From NCBI RefSeq assembly GCF_030813495.1, contig NZ_JAUSUI010000008.1:124001-188000 (forward strand): a stretch of 64,000 nucleotides of DNA, in the 5' to 3' direction. The translations under genes were made by a program, and so were the position numbers. Shown in pieces: positions 35,903 through 45,513 of the stretch. Numbering within the stretch: position 1 is the first letter of the stretch; every line of letters starts with the position of its first letter. The notes beneath the pieces were generated by a model. That model did no database searches. It saw only the letters and a list, made by a program, of their open reading frames with translations, and had not been told where the DNA came from. Origin of the DNA: Ancylobacter polymorphus (GTDB lineage: Bacteria; Pseudomonadota; Alphaproteobacteria; Rhizobiales; Xanthobacteraceae).

Positions 35903-37186
35903 TTAAAGTCTTAAATCCGAAGCATTCTTCGGAAAAAGATATTTAAGATCATAAAGGACGTGGTCTGGCCTGCCTAGGGCGCGGATCCGCTCAGCCCCCA
36001 GCGCGGCGAACTGGCGGTGGGCAACGGCGACGATGATGGCGTCGTAAGTTGCGGCGGCCGGCTCGGCGACGAGCGCGATCCCGAACTCCTCCCGCGCCCC
36101 TTCCGGGTCGACCCAGGGATCGCAGACATCGACCACGGCGCCGAAATCGCGCAGTTCGCGCACGACATCGATCACGCGTGTATTGCGCAGATCGGGGCAG
36201 TTCTCCTTGAACGCCAGTCCCATCACCAGAATGCGCGCCCCGGTCACCTGGATGGCGCGGCGGAGCATGGCCTTGATCAGTTGGGCGGCGACATAGGCGC
36301 CCATGCCGTCGTTGAGCCGGCGCCCGGCAAGGATGACTTCCGGGTGGTAGCCCACCGCCTGCGCTTTGTGGGTGAGATAATAGGGGTCGACGCCGATGCA
36401 GTGCCCCCCCACCAGTCCCGGACGGAACGGCAGGAAGTTCCACTTGGTTTCCGCCGCTTTCAGCACCGCTTCGGTGTCGATGCCCATACGGCCGAAAATC
36501 ACCGCCAGCTCGTTGATCAGGGCGATGTTCAGGTCGCGCTGGGTGTTTTCGATCACCTTCGCCGCTTCCGCGACGCGGATGCTTTCGGCGCGGAAGGTGC
36601 CGGCTTCGATGATGCTGGCATAGAGCGCATCGACAAAGGCGGCGGCCTCCGGCGTCGAGCCCGAGGTCACCTTGCGGATGCTGGTCAGGCGGTGCGTCCG
36701 GTCGCCGGGGTTGATGCGCTCGGGACTGTAGCCGACAAAGAAGTCGCGGTTGAAGCTGAGCCCGGAGACGCGCTCGAGCACCGGCACGCAGTCCTCTTCC
36801 GTGGCGCCGGGATAGACGGTGGATTCATACACCACCACATCGCCGCGCTTCAGCACCTTGCCCACCGTCTCGGACGCGCGCATCAGCGGCGTCAGGTCTG
36901 GCTGCTTATGCGCATCGATCGGCGTCGGCACGGTAATGATGAAAGTGGTGCAGGCGCGCAGCGCGTCGAGATCGTGGGCGAAACTGAGGTGAGAGGCCTG
37001 CGAAAGCTCGTCCGCGCTCACCTCCCGGGTCACGTCGACACCGCGCCGCAGCGCCTCGATGCGGGCGGAGTTGATGTCGAAGCCCACCACGGGCAGGTGC
37101 TTGCCGAACTCCACCGCCACCGGCAGGCCGACATAGCCGAGGCCGATCACGCCGAGACGCGCCGTGTCGAGAGTCTGGGTCAGCAT
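35903..37186 (-). CDS. Nucleotide-sugar dehydrogenase, TviB/WbpO/WbpA family
   Basis: A 427-residue UDP-sugar 6-dehydrogenase. It shows [16 protein letters not shown] at the N-terminus, [14 protein letters not shown], and the catalytic Cys in [18 protein letters not shown]. The TviB-type form of these motifs indicates UDP-GlcNAc or UDP-GalNAc rather than UDP-glucose as substrate. With the WbpB- and WbpD-like genes that follow it would supply UDP-GlcNAcA to the 2,3-diacetamido uronic acid path; with the 4-epimerase upstream it could equally give a GalNAcA donor. It lies 15 bases downstream of that epimerase gene. Confidence 0.88.
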   Translation of the reverse strand: MLTQTLDTARLGVIGLGYVGLPVAVEFGKHLPVVGFDINSARIEALRRGVDVTREVSADELSQASHLSFAHDLDALRACTTFIITVPTPIDAHKQPDLTPLMRASETVGKVLKRGDVVVYESTVYPGATEEDCVPVLERVSGLSFNRDFFVGYSPERINPGDRTHRLTSIRKVTSGSTPEAAAFVDALYASIIEAGTFRAESIRVAEAAKVIENTQRDLNIALINELAVIFGRMGIDTEAVLKAAETKWNFLPFRPGLVGGHCIGVDPYYLTHKAQAVGYHPEVILAGRRLNDGMGAYVAAQLIKAMLRRAIQVTGARILVMGLAFKENCPDLRNTRVIDVVRELRDFGAVVDVCDPWVDPEGAREEFGIALVAEPAAATYDAIIVAVAHRQFAALGAERIRALGRPDHVLYDLKYLFPKNASDLRL

Positions 37187-37201
37187 GTGCGGCTCATATC
37201 G

Positions 37202-38218
37202 CTATCCGTAATAGTCGCGGTACCACGCCACGAAGCGGGCCACCCCCTCCCGGAAGGGGGTGTTCGGGCGAAAGCCGGTGAGCGCGTGCAGAAGGCTGGC
37301 ATCCGCCCAGGTGGCGGGCACGTCGCCGGTCTGCATCGGCAGATAGTTGCGGATCGCCTTGGCGCCGAGCTCGGCCTCGATCGCCTCGACGAAGTCGAGC
37401 AGGCGCACCTGGTTCGAATTGCCAATATTGACCACGCGAAAGGGCGCGGCGGGACTGAGGCTGTCGCCGGGTATGGCTTCGTCGCGCGCGCCGGGCAAAG
37501 ACGGCACCGCGTCGATCAGCAGCCCGATGCCGTGCACCAGATCGTCGACATAGGTGAAGTCCCGCCACATGTCGCCGTGATTGTAGATGTCGATCGGCGT
37601 GCCTTCGAGGATGCCGCGGGTGAACTTGAACAGCGCCATGTCCGGCCGGCCCCAGGGGCCATAGACCGTGAAGAAGCGGAACATGGTCGTCGGCAGGCCA
37701 TAGATATGAGCATAGGAATGCCCCATCGCCTCCGTCGCCTTCTTGGTGGCGGCGTAGAGGGTCAGCGGCGTGTCGACCTTTTCCGTCTCCCGAAACGGCA
37801 TGTCCTCATTGGCGCCATAGACCGAGGAGGTCGAGGCCATGAGCAGGTGCTGCACCGGCACCGCCCGCGCGCATTCCATCACGTTGAAAGTGCCGATGAG
37901 ATTGGCGTCGATATAGGCGCGCGGGTTTTCCAGGCTGTAACGCACCCCCGCCTGCGCGGCGAGATGGACGATGACATCCGGCTGGAAGTCCTCGACCGTG
38001 CGCTTCAGCGTGGCGAAATCCTCCAGCATCGCCTCGGTGGCGGCGAAGCCTTCGTTCTGTGCCAGCATGGCGTGGCGGCGCTGCTTGAGCCGGACATCGT
38101 AATAGTCCGTCATCCCGTCATAGCCGTGGACGCGCCAGCCCTGCGCCAGCAGCAGGCGCGCGAGATGGAAACCGATGAAGCCGGCAGTGCCGGTAATGAA
38201 AATGCGCCGCTGCGCCAC
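37202..38218 (-). CDS. UDP-glucuronate 4-epimerase-like SDR enzyme
   Basis: A 338-residue extended SDR epimerase. [16 protein letters not shown] binds [17 protein letters not shown] precedes the active site and YAATKKATE contains the catalytic Tyr and Lys. The [15 protein letters not shown] segment and the DGMTDYYD pattern are typical of UDP-glucuronate 4-epimerases (LpsL/Cap1J group). I prefer the GTG at 38218, which has GGAGG 6 bases upstream, over an ATG 24 bases earlier. It begins a four-gene leftward uronic-sugar operon (epimerase, dehydrogenase, oxidoreductase, acetyltransferase). Confidence 0.87.
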   Translation of the reverse strand: MAQRRIFITGTAGFIGFHLARLLLAQGWRVHGYDGMTDYYDVRLKQRRHAMLAQNEGFAATEAMLEDFATLKRTVEDFQPDVIVHLAAQAGVRYSLENPRAYIDANLIGTFNVMECARAVPVQHLLMASTSSVYGANEDMPFRETEKVDTPLTLYAATKKATEAMGHSYAHIYGLPTTMFRFFTVYGPWGRPDMALFKFTRGILEGTPIDIYNHGDMWRDFTYVDDLVHGIGLLIDAVPSLPGARDEAIPGDSLSPAAPFRVVNIGNSNQVRLLDFVEAIEAELGAKAIRNYLPMQTGDVPATWADASLLHALTGFRPNTPFREGVARFVAWYRDYYG

Positions 38219-38327
38219 GCCCGTCCTCCGCTGCCGCGACATCGCGGTCGCAGCATTGCCCGGCGCCTTGTTACGCTGTGCGGGCGGCCTTGGGAAGCGG
38301 GCCGGGCGTCATGTCCGGCTGGTGGCG

Positions 38328-40697
38328 TCAGCCCACGGCGCGCAGATGCCGGATCGGCCGGCCCGGCACCATCGCCTGCGCCGCGCGCACCATGCCCTGC
38401 GCGTCGATGCCGACATGCCGGTAGAGATCGGCGATGGTGCCGGTCTGGCCGAAATGCTCCACGCCCAGCGCCCGGGCGCGGTGGCCATGCACCGAGCCGA
38501 GCCAGCCCAACGTCGCGGGGTGGCCGTCAACGGCGGAGATGATGGCGCAGCCGGGCGGCACGGCGTCGAGCAGCGTCTCCACAGGAGCGCGCGCGCCCGC
38601 ATCGCCGCCTTCGCGGGCGCGCTGCGCCGCCGTCCAGCCGGCATGCAGGCGGTCGGCCGAGGTGACGGCGAGCAGGCCGACATCGCGCCGGTCCTCGGCG
38701 ATCAGCCCCACCGCCTCGATGGCTTCCGGCGCCAGCGCGCCCGTATAGGCGATCACCACCTGCGCGTTCGGCCCCGGCCGGCGCAGCCAGTAGCCGCCGG
38801 CCACGATGTCGGCGGCCAGCGCCGCGTCCATCGTCCGGCGCGGCTGCTCGATGGTCCGGGTGGACAGGCGCAGATAGGTCGAGCCGCCATCTTCCGTCTG
38901 CGCGTGCTGGAAGGCGAAGCGCAGAATGACCGCGAGCTCGTCGACAAAGGCCGGCTCGAAGCTCGCCAGCCCGTCCTGCGCCATGCCGATCAGCGGCGTG
39001 GCGATGGACTGGTGCGCCCCGCCCTCCGGCGCCAGCGTCACCCCGGAGGGCGTCGCCGCGAGGATGAAGCGGGCATCCTGATAGCAGGCATAGTTCAGCG
39101 CATCGAGCCCGCGCTCGATAAAGGGATCGTACAGCGTGCCGATGGGCAGAAGCCGTTCGCCGAACAGCGAATGCGACAGGCCGAGCGCCGAGAGCAGGGT
39201 GAACAGGTTCATCTCGGCGATGCCGAGTTCCATGTGCTGGCCGGCGGGGCCGAATTCCCAATTATAGGTCGAGGGAATCCGCTCCTTCTTGAAGGTGTCG
39301 GCCAGTTCCTCGCGCGCGAACAGCTTGCGCCGGTTGACCCAGGCGCCGAGATTGGTCGAGACGGTCACGTCAGGCGAAGTGGTGACGACGCGGCGGGCGA
39401 AATCATCCTCGCGCTTGCCGATCTCGTTGAGCAGCAGGCCGAAGCCCTGCTGGGTGGACATGGCGGGCTGCAGCGGCACATCGAGCGTCGCCGGCACGTC
39501 GATCCTTGGCGGCTGGTGTCGGCGCGTGCTTCGCTGGCGGAACGGCACCGCGTCGAGAAAGGACTGCAATCGGGCCGGCGGGGTGATGAGGCCCTCGAAG
39601 CGATCCCACTCATGCCCCTCGCGCACGCCATGGCTGGCGCGCAGGCCCTCCAGCTGCGCCGGGGTCATCAGCCCGGCATGGTTGTCCTTGTGGCCGGCGA
39701 GCGGCAGGCCGAAGCCCTTGATGGTGTAGGCGATGAAGCACACCGGCCGGTCATGCGTGCGCGCCGCTTCAAAAGCCTCGATCAGCGAGGGCAAATCGTG
39801 GCCGCCGAGATTGCCCATCAGCGCCGCGAGTTCCGCGTCCGTCCGCCGCTCGATCAGCGCGGTGACCTCGCTTTGGTCGCCGATCTCGTCCATCAGCCTT
39901 TTGCGCCAGGCCTTGCCGCCCTGGAAGGTCAGCGCCGAATAGAGCGGGTTGGGGCAGGTGTCGATCCAGCGCTTGAGCGCCGCGCCGCCGGGCTCCTTGA
40001 ACGCCGCCTGCTGTAACTGGCCGTATTTCAGGATCACCACATCCCAGCCGAAGCTGCGGAAGATGGATTCGAACCGTTCCCACAGCCCCTCGCGCACCAC
40101 GGCGTCGAGGCTCTGGCGGTTATAGTCGACGATCCACCAAGTGTTGCGCAGGCCGTGCTTCCAGCCCTCCAGCAGCGCCTCGAAGATGTTGCCCTCGTCC
40201 ATCTCCGCATCGCCGACGAGGGCCACCATCTTGCCCTCGGGACCCCTCCCCATCCCCTTGGCCGCGAGATAGTCCTGCACCAGCGAGGCGAACAAGGTCT
40301 GCGCCACGCCGAGGCCGACCGAGCCGGTGGAGAAATCGACGTCGTCAATGTCCTTGGTGCGGGAGGGATAGGACTGCGCACCGCCAAAGCCGCGGAAATT
40401 CTCCAGCTTCTCGCGCGTCTGCGCGCCGAAAAGATACTGGATGGCGTGGAAGATCGGGCTCGCATGCGGCTTCACCGCCACCCGGTCTTCGGGGCGCAAC
40501 GCCTTGAGGTAAAGCGCGGTCATGATGGTGGCGAGCGAGGCGGAGGAAGCCTGATGGCCGCCCACCTTCAGCCCGTCCGCATTGGGACGCACATGATTGG
40601 CGTTGTGGATGGTCCAGGTCGCCAGCCAGAGAATCTTGCGCTCCAGCTCGGCGAGAATGGCGATGTCGTCGGCACGGCGTTCGGCGCTTGCAGCCAT
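38328..40697 (-). CDS. AceE/MdeB-like thiamine-diphosphate E1 enzyme (annotated widely as transketolase)
   Basis: About 789 residues, homodimer-type 2-oxoacid dehydrogenase E1. The TPP motif begins GDAEMDEGNIFEALLEG and ends WWIVDYN; the pyrimidine-domain segment EFGPAGQHMELGIAEMN and TLYDPFIERG are AceE-like. Proteins of this size next to an Lrp regulator resemble MdeB, a 2-oxobutyrate dehydrogenase, in the MdeR-MdeB pair of pseudomonads; a general transketolase is less likely. The start at 40697 has GGAG 8 bases upstream. It is a metabolic gene lodged between two glycan modules and seems to be backbone. Confidence 0.8.
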   Translation of the reverse strand: MAASAERRADDIAILAELERKILWLATWTIHNANHVRPNADGLKVGGHQASSASLATIMTALYLKALRPEDRVAVKPHASPIFHAIQYLFGAQTREKLENFRGFGGAQSYPSRTKDIDDVDFSTGSVGLGVAQTLFASLVQDYLAAKGMGRGPEGKMVALVGDAEMDEGNIFEALLEGWKHGLRNTWWIVDYNRQSLDAVVREGLWERFESIFRSFGWDVVILKYGQLQQAAFKEPGGAALKRWIDTCPNPLYSALTFQGGKAWRKRLMDEIGDQSEVTALIERRTDAELAALMGNLGGHDLPSLIEAFEAARTHDRPVCFIAYTIKGFGLPLAGHKDNHAGLMTPAQLEGLRASHGVREGHEWDRFEGLITPPARLQSFLDAVPFRQRSTRRHQPPRIDVPATLDVPLQPAMSTQQGFGLLLNEIGKREDDFARRVVTTSPDVTVSTNLGAWVNRRKLFAREELADTFKKERIPSTYNWEFGPAGQHMELGIAEMNLFTLLSALGLSHSLFGERLLPIGTLYDPFIERGLDALNYACYQDARFILAATPSGVTLAPEGGAHQSIATPLIGMAQDGLASFEPAFVDELAVILRFAFQHAQTEDGGSTYLRLSTRTIEQPRRTMDAALAADIVAGGYWLRRPGPNAQVVIAYTGALAPEAIEAVGLIAEDRRDVGLLAVTSADRLHAGWTAAQRAREGGDAGARAPVETLLDAVPPGCAIISAVDGHPATLGWLGSVHGHRARALGVEHFGQTGTIADLYRHVGIDAQGMVRAAQAMVPGRPIRHLRAVG

Positions 40698-40826
40698 GGT
40701 CGGCGCTCCGGGCTCATCCATGGCAGAAGCCTACGCACGGGATGCAGGTGGTTGGAGCTATTCAGGGTCGTGCGGGCGATCTATCGTGGCTGAAACCGCT
40801 GATTTTAAGCCTATTCAGGATGATTT
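40698..40826. promoter_or_regulatory. Divergent promoter region between the E1 and Lrp genes
   Basis: The 129 bases separate two back-to-back genes. The segment 40790-40825 (AAACCGCTGATTTTAAGCC then TTCAGGATGATTTATG) is AT-richer than the flanks, as expected for an Lrp-type binding and promoter site. No precise site could be fixed. Confidence 0.4.
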
Positions 40827-41297
40827 ATGCTAGAAGCCAAGATCGACGCCATCGACCGCAAGATCCTCGCCCTTCTCCAGCAGGACGCGCATATGACGAT
40901 GGAGAAACTCAGCGAGGCGGTGGGCCTCTCGCCCTCGCCCTGCGCCCGGCGGGTGCGCAACCTCGAAGCCTCGGGAGTCATCAAGCGCTATGTCGCGGTC
41001 GTGGATCAGGACAAGGCCGGCCTGCCGGTCAGCGTCTTCGCCTCGATCCGGTTGGAGCGCCAGCGCGAGGACGAGCTCGACCGCTTCGCCAAGGCGATCG
41101 CCCGCTGGCCGGAGATCGTCGAATGCTACCTCATGACCGGGCAGCGGGATTATCTCCTGCGCATCGTGGTCAAGGACCTGCCGGCCTATGAGGCCTTCCT
41201 CAAGCGGACGCTGACCCGGCTCGACGGCGTCGCCTCGATCGAGTCGAGCTTCGCGCTGAGCCAGGTGAAACACGCCCAGGCGCTGCCGGTGGAGTGA
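40827..41297 (+). CDS. Lrp/AsnC-family transcriptional regulator
   Basis: A 156-residue protein with an N-terminal winged helix-turn-helix (IDRKILALLQQDAHMTMEKL, then LSPSPCARRVRNLEASGVI) and a C-terminal RAM ligand-binding domain (residues 70-150, ECYLMTGQRDYLLRIVVKD). It is divergent from the E1 gene across about 130 bases, the usual layout for an Lrp protein that senses an amino acid and switches the adjacent catabolic enzyme. If the E1 enzyme is MdeB-like, methionine or 2-oxobutyrate precursors would be the likely signals. Confidence 0.93.
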   Translation: MLEAKIDAIDRKILALLQQDAHMTMEKLSEAVGLSPSPCARRVRNLEASGVIKRYVAVVDQDKAGLPVSVFASIRLERQREDELDRFAKAIARWPEIVECYLMTGQRDYLLRIVVKDLPAYEAFLKRTLTRLDGVASIESSFALSQVKHAQALPVE

Positions 41298-41418
41298 GTA
41301 CGTTCTGCCCGCCATCTCCGGTGCGCAAGGCCGGCAGCGTAGGTGTAACTACGGGTCTTGAGAAGCCCGCGGAAAAATCATCATAGTACCGCAGAAGGTA
41401 TTATGAGGCCCTTTCTTT

Positions 41419-42405
41419 ATGGCTGTCTCTCCGCAGCCCCCCTTGCCACGCCAGCGCCGGGAGGACTGGCGCCTGCCGGCCGGCGCCCTCGCGCTCGTCC
41501 CGCGCTTCGCCTCGGGGCTGCCGGATGAGCGGCTCACCGTCACGGTCGGCATTCCGAACTACAAGCGCATGGACCGGCTGCGCCTTTGCCTCGCCAGCCT
41601 CGCGCAGCAACAGGGGCGTGGCTTCAAGGTCATCGTCTCGAATGACGAGCCGGGCGCGCCTGTTCCGCAGGCGCTGATCGACGCATTCGCCCACGCCTTC
41701 GCAGCCTTGGAGATTTACGAACAGCCCAGCAATCTCGGGCTGCTCGGCAATGCCCATTTCGTTCTGGCCAAGGCGCGGACGCCCTATTTCATGTGGCTTG
41801 CCAATGACGACGCCGTCTCGGAGACCTGGATCGAGGATCTGGCGACACTCCTCGATGCCGACGCCACGGCGGTGGGGGCCATGGGGCAGTGGATTTTCGC
41901 GCTCTCGCCGACCCATTTCTACCTGCGCCCGCAGATCCGTCATGACGGTCGAATGCGATTGCCGCGGGTGATGAACTTCATCTGGCGGGCGGACGATGCG
42001 TTCTTCTACGGCATGTTCCGACGAGAGGCGCTGCTGCGTGGCACGTTTCAGGGCTATGTCTGGCCGAACCGGGGATTTGTCCGCAACTGGTGCTATGTCT
42101 TCCTCATCGCCCCGCTCTGCGCGGGGCGGATCGTCTATTCCGACCGCTGCCGCTGGGTCTGCGACGAATATTCGGCCAAGCACTATCCCGTCGCGCCGTC
42201 GGCCGGGCCGAAGATTGCAGTTCTCGCTGCGGCAGCCATCCGCCGGGTGAATGTGCATCTCCTCTATGCGCGCAACCTGTTCGCCTGCGCGCCGCTCCTG
42301 GTCGTTCCCGGTTTCGCCGTTTCGCTTGCGGCGCTGGCGCGGGAGGCGTGCGCCTTCCTGTTCAGCTATATGATCCGCAGAGTGCGAAGCCTGACCCCGC
42401 CTTGA
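41419..42405 (+). CDS. Glycosyltransferase family 2
   Basis: A 328-residue GT-A transferase. The fold starts at TVTVGIPNYKRMDRLRLCL, the NDE near residue 75 contacts the nucleotide, and WLANDDAVSETWIEDL contains the metal-binding DD. A hydrophobic C-terminal segment (PLLVVPGFAVSLAALA) could attach it to the membrane. The sugar donor cannot be read from the sequence. It is the only rightward gene of the following module, and its 3' side carries an IS end relic. Confidence 0.85.
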   Translation: MAVSPQPPLPRQRREDWRLPAGALALVPRFASGLPDERLTVTVGIPNYKRMDRLRLCLASLAQQQGRGFKVIVSNDEPGAPVPQALIDAFAHAFAALEIYEQPSNLGLLGNAHFVLAKARTPYFMWLANDDAVSETWIEDLATLLDADATAVGAMGQWIFALSPTHFYLRPQIRHDGRMRLPRVMNFIWRADDAFFYGMFRREALLRGTFQGYVWPNRGFVRNWCYVFLIAPLCAGRIVYSDRCRWVCDEYSAKHYPVAPSAGPKIAVLAAAAIRRVNVHLLYARNLFACAPLLVVPGFAVSLAALAREACAFLFSYMIRRVRSLTPP

Positions 42406-42606
42406 CACTGGGCGCGTGCATTGATGCGGGGCGCCTCGATCCTACGGTTGGCCTCGTGCACTGTCCCGCTGCCGGTTTCGTGGACACCGGTTAGGGTGTT
42501 CTCATGAAGCTGGAGGCAGCAGGCCAGTCACGGGTGGCTCCCTGGCGCGCGGCGCGTCGTTCCGATCCACAACTGGCGCGAAGAGCGCCCCTCCGTTCCG
42601 CCGCCG
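42406..42606. other. Intergenic with an IS3-type terminal relic
   Basis: At 42468-42490 the sequence GCTGCCGGTTTCGTGGACACC closely matches the terminal inverted repeats of the IS3-family element at 49163-50394. An ATG at 42504 and a few codons follow but no transposase remains. It is probably the stump left by a deletion between IS copies. Confidence 0.65.
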
Positions 42607-45471
42607 CTATGCCTGTTCGACAGCGCGGTCGGCTGGCAGCTCTTCCCCGATGATCTGCCGCTGCAGAAGGGCGAGGCGCGGGGCGAGCTGCGCCTCGAAG
42701 CTGTAGACGCGCGCCGCCTTGGTCCGACCGCTGCGGGCCAGTGCGCGCAAGGCCGAAGGGTTGGCGCGGTACCAGCTCAGCTTTTCCACGATCGCCGCCG
42801 TGTCGTGCGGCACCAGCACGAGGTCGCGGCCATCCTCGAACGCGCCGTTGAGATGCAGTGGATCGGTGCAGAACAGCGCCACCTCGCTCAGCATGGCGTC
42901 CGAGCCGCAGGCGGTGGGAAAGCCGTCAAAGGCGCCGGGGAGAAGGAGGAAGGGCACGTTGCACAGCAGGATCAGATCCTTGTCGCGGTAGAAGTCACGC
43001 AGCCAGTCCGGCTCGCGATTGCCATAGAAAGTGATCCGTCCGTCCAGCCCATTGAGGGGCCGGTCCTCCGGGCCGAAGCCGCCGACGACATGGAAATGGC
43101 AGTCGTCAAACCGCGCGGCCAGCGCGCGGGCGACATCGAGGAAGATGTCGAACCCCTTGTCGCGCCCGTCCGGGGTATATTTGTGCGCGGTAAAGCAGAT
43201 GTCGAGGCGCGGCTTGCCTTCGCCATAACGGGGCAGGGGCGAGGGGGCGTCTAGATTTGTCGCCGGCGTGACCACGCCATAGATGAATTCGATGCGCTCC
43301 CGTGGGCAGAAGCCATTATCGACGAGATAGTCGAGCGTAATCTTCTGCGTCACGATCACCTTGCGGAACATCGGGCTGGAGAAGATGCGGCGCAGGCGCC
43401 AGTCCGACGTCGGGTCCCGGAGCAGGAAGCCGCCGCCCGGATACAGCGTGAAGACGAACGGAATGGCGTTCGCCTCGAAATAGTCGAGGTTCACCCAGCT
43501 GTTGTTGGCGAAGACGGTGAAACCGCAACGGGCGCGCAGATGAGGGGGCAACTCCGCCATGGGCCGCACCATTCCGCGCAAAAGCGGCGCGCCTTCGCCG
43601 TGCTCGGCGATCAGTTCCTCGATGGAACGCTTGTCCTTGAAGAAGGAGAACGCAGAACCCGTCGAGAACGCGCGCGCCCGCTCGAACAGGGCAAGATAGG
43701 TGTCGAACTCCTCACGCCGGAAGGATGATTGCGGGTGCGGATAGGCATCGTCCAAGATGAGAAGGTCGAGTACCTCGGAGGGCGTCGCGCCGGCTTCTTC
43801 GGCGCGGACGGCTTTCTCGACGGGTGAAGTCTCCCCGGCGCGGACAGTTTTGTCGACGGGTGAGAGCCATTGCCGCCAGCGTTGCTGAAGCGCCTTTCGT
43901 GCGGTCGATACACGCCCTCGGCGTCTCTGCTTCGCCGGGGGCGGGGGAGGCAGAGCTGTCATCGGCCCCGGCGCATTTCGAATCTCGCGGTCGAGCTCGA
44001 CAGTAAACGCCTTCCTAACGGCATCGAGGAAATAGGTGAAGGAGTCACGGTAGCGAAAGCCGAAGCGCCGATCGAGCAGGAGGCCGAGCCTCATCGACGT
44101 TATCAATTGCTCTCGCATGGAGAGGGACGACCAGACGGCGCCAGCATGCCGGCGATAGACGGCCATAGGCTCGTCGATGTAGCCAATCTTGCCGCGCTCG
44201 GCATTCAATATGTCGAAAGGCCAGTCGCAGGCGAGCAGCGTGTACATCCACGCCGGTATCTCCACGAGGTGGTTGCGCATCATGCAGGAGGCGGTGGCGA
44301 TGTAATCGCCCCGGCACAGATCGGCGGCGGTGGTGGTTTCGGGTAGCGTGGTGAACAGCGGTTGCCCGGGCGTTCCGTCGTCGCCGGACAGCAGCACGTT
44401 GTGGAAGCAGATGGCATAGTCGGGATGGGTGTCGAGAAACGCCACCTGCTTGCGCAGCTTGTGGGGATCGATCCAGAAGTCGTCGCCTTCGAGAAGGGCG
44501 ACGTATTCCCCCCGGCAGTCCCTGTAGGTCTCGAGATAATTGGTCGAGGTGCGCACATTCACCGGCCGCTCGATCAGATGGATGCGGTCGGGATATCGGT
44601 CGCGATAGGCGCGACACACCGCCAGCGTTCCGTCGGTGGAGCAATCCTCGGCGATGACGATCTCGACCTCGAAATCCGTCTGCTGGGCGAGAACGCTCTC
44701 GATCGCCTGGCCGATGAATCGCTCGTGATTGTAGGTGATGATGGGCACCGACACCTTGGGAGCCGGCCCTGGCGCGAGGAAACGCAGGGCGTGTCGCTCC
44801 AGCGAGTCGCAGAAGGCGGCGAGGTTGCGGACGTGCGCCGCGTCGTTTGAGCGGATGAGCACCGCATAGGTTGCAGTCTCGAACAAAGGCGTCAGCTTTT
44901 CGCGTGCATGTGCAAAGCCATCGCCGACCGATGGCCAGTCGATGTCGTCGACCACCATGACCGAGCCCTCGTCCATGAGGGTGAGATAGGCCTCGACATC
45001 GGCGAGCACCTGGTGCCGGTCGTGGTTACCGTCGATGTGGACCATGCCCGCCCTGACGCCGCGCGCGCGCAGGATTTCGACCGCCCGGGTGGAGGTTTCG
45101 CGAAGCAGTTCGCAGGATCCGCCCAGTTGCATTGCGTCCCGCTGGCGCAGCAAGTCGCCGTGCAACGCGTCATAGTCCGTGGACTCGATGAAGGCGCTCA
45201 CCTCCTCGGCAATGGCCGACGGCATGTCCGCCTGGCGAGATGCCGTGCGCGCATAGGGGTCGATGCCGTAGCTGTGACCGCCGCGCGCGGCGAAGGACCA
45301 GGCCAGTGGCAAAAGGCTACGCCCGCGATAGACGCCGATTTCGACATAGGTGCTCAGATCGAGGCGGGCGGCGAGGCCGGCCATCACATAGAGCTTGTCG
45401 AGCGTGCTGCCGCCGCCGAGATCCGCAGGAATGGCCTCGGCCAGCTGGGCCAGTTTACGGATATCAACCAT
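42607..45471 (-). CDS. Three-domain protein: SAM methyltransferase, GT2 and GT-B glycosyltransferase
   Basis: A 954-residue fusion. Residues 1-230 are a class I methyltransferase of the Methyltransf_24 type (YVEIGVYRGRSLLPLAW, VHIDGNHDRHQV, DDIDWPSVGDGF). Residues 242-480 are a GT2 domain (VPIITYNHERFIGQAIESVL, then LLEGDDFWIDPHKL with the DD motif). After a proline-rich linker near 505-515 and a charged linker, residues 560-954 form a GT-B-like domain (FTAHKYTPDGRDKGFDIF, CNVPFLLLPGAFDGFPTA). It would add and methylate successive sugars on one glycan. No stop or frameshift is seen, so it is a true multidomain gene. Confidence 0.85.
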   Translation of the reverse strand: MVDIRKLAQLAEAIPADLGGGSTLDKLYVMAGLAARLDLSTYVEIGVYRGRSLLPLAWSFAARGGHSYGIDPYARTASRQADMPSAIAEEVSAFIESTDYDALHGDLLRQRDAMQLGGSCELLRETSTRAVEILRARGVRAGMVHIDGNHDRHQVLADVEAYLTLMDEGSVMVVDDIDWPSVGDGFAHAREKLTPLFETATYAVLIRSNDAAHVRNLAAFCDSLERHALRFLAPGPAPKVSVPIITYNHERFIGQAIESVLAQQTDFEVEIVIAEDCSTDGTLAVCRAYRDRYPDRIHLIERPVNVRTSTNYLETYRDCRGEYVALLEGDDFWIDPHKLRKQVAFLDTHPDYAICFHNVLLSGDDGTPGQPLFTTLPETTTAADLCRGDYIATASCMMRNHLVEIPAWMYTLLACDWPFDILNAERGKIGYIDEPMAVYRRHAGAVWSSLSMREQLITSMRLGLLLDRRFGFRYRDSFTYFLDAVRKAFTVELDREIRNAPGPMTALPPPPPAKQRRRGRVSTARKALQQRWRQWLSPVDKTVRAGETSPVEKAVRAEEAGATPSEVLDLLILDDAYPHPQSSFRREEFDTYLALFERARAFSTGSAFSFFKDKRSIEELIAEHGEGAPLLRGMVRPMAELPPHLRARCGFTVFANNSWVNLDYFEANAIPFVFTLYPGGGFLLRDPTSDWRLRRIFSSPMFRKVIVTQKITLDYLVDNGFCPRERIEFIYGVVTPATNLDAPSPLPRYGEGKPRLDICFTAHKYTPDGRDKGFDIFLDVARALAARFDDCHFHVVGGFGPEDRPLNGLDGRITFYGNREPDWLRDFYRDKDLILLCNVPFLLLPGAFDGFPTACGSDAMLSEVALFCTDPLHLNGAFEDGRDLVLVPHDTAAIVEKLSWYRANPSALRALARSGRTKAARVYSFEAQLAPRLALLQRQIIGEELPADRAVEQA

Positions 45472-45513
45472 GGCAGTAGCCTTGCAGATGTAAACAGGGG
45501 TGACAGGGGCGTT

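Noticed and set aside
36017..40016. Two long plus-strand frames (about 841 and 613 codons) opposite the dehydrogenase, epimerase and E1 genes
   Set aside because: Same reason: antisense to well-supported enzymes, with His/Arg/Asp-rich translations and no domain motifs.
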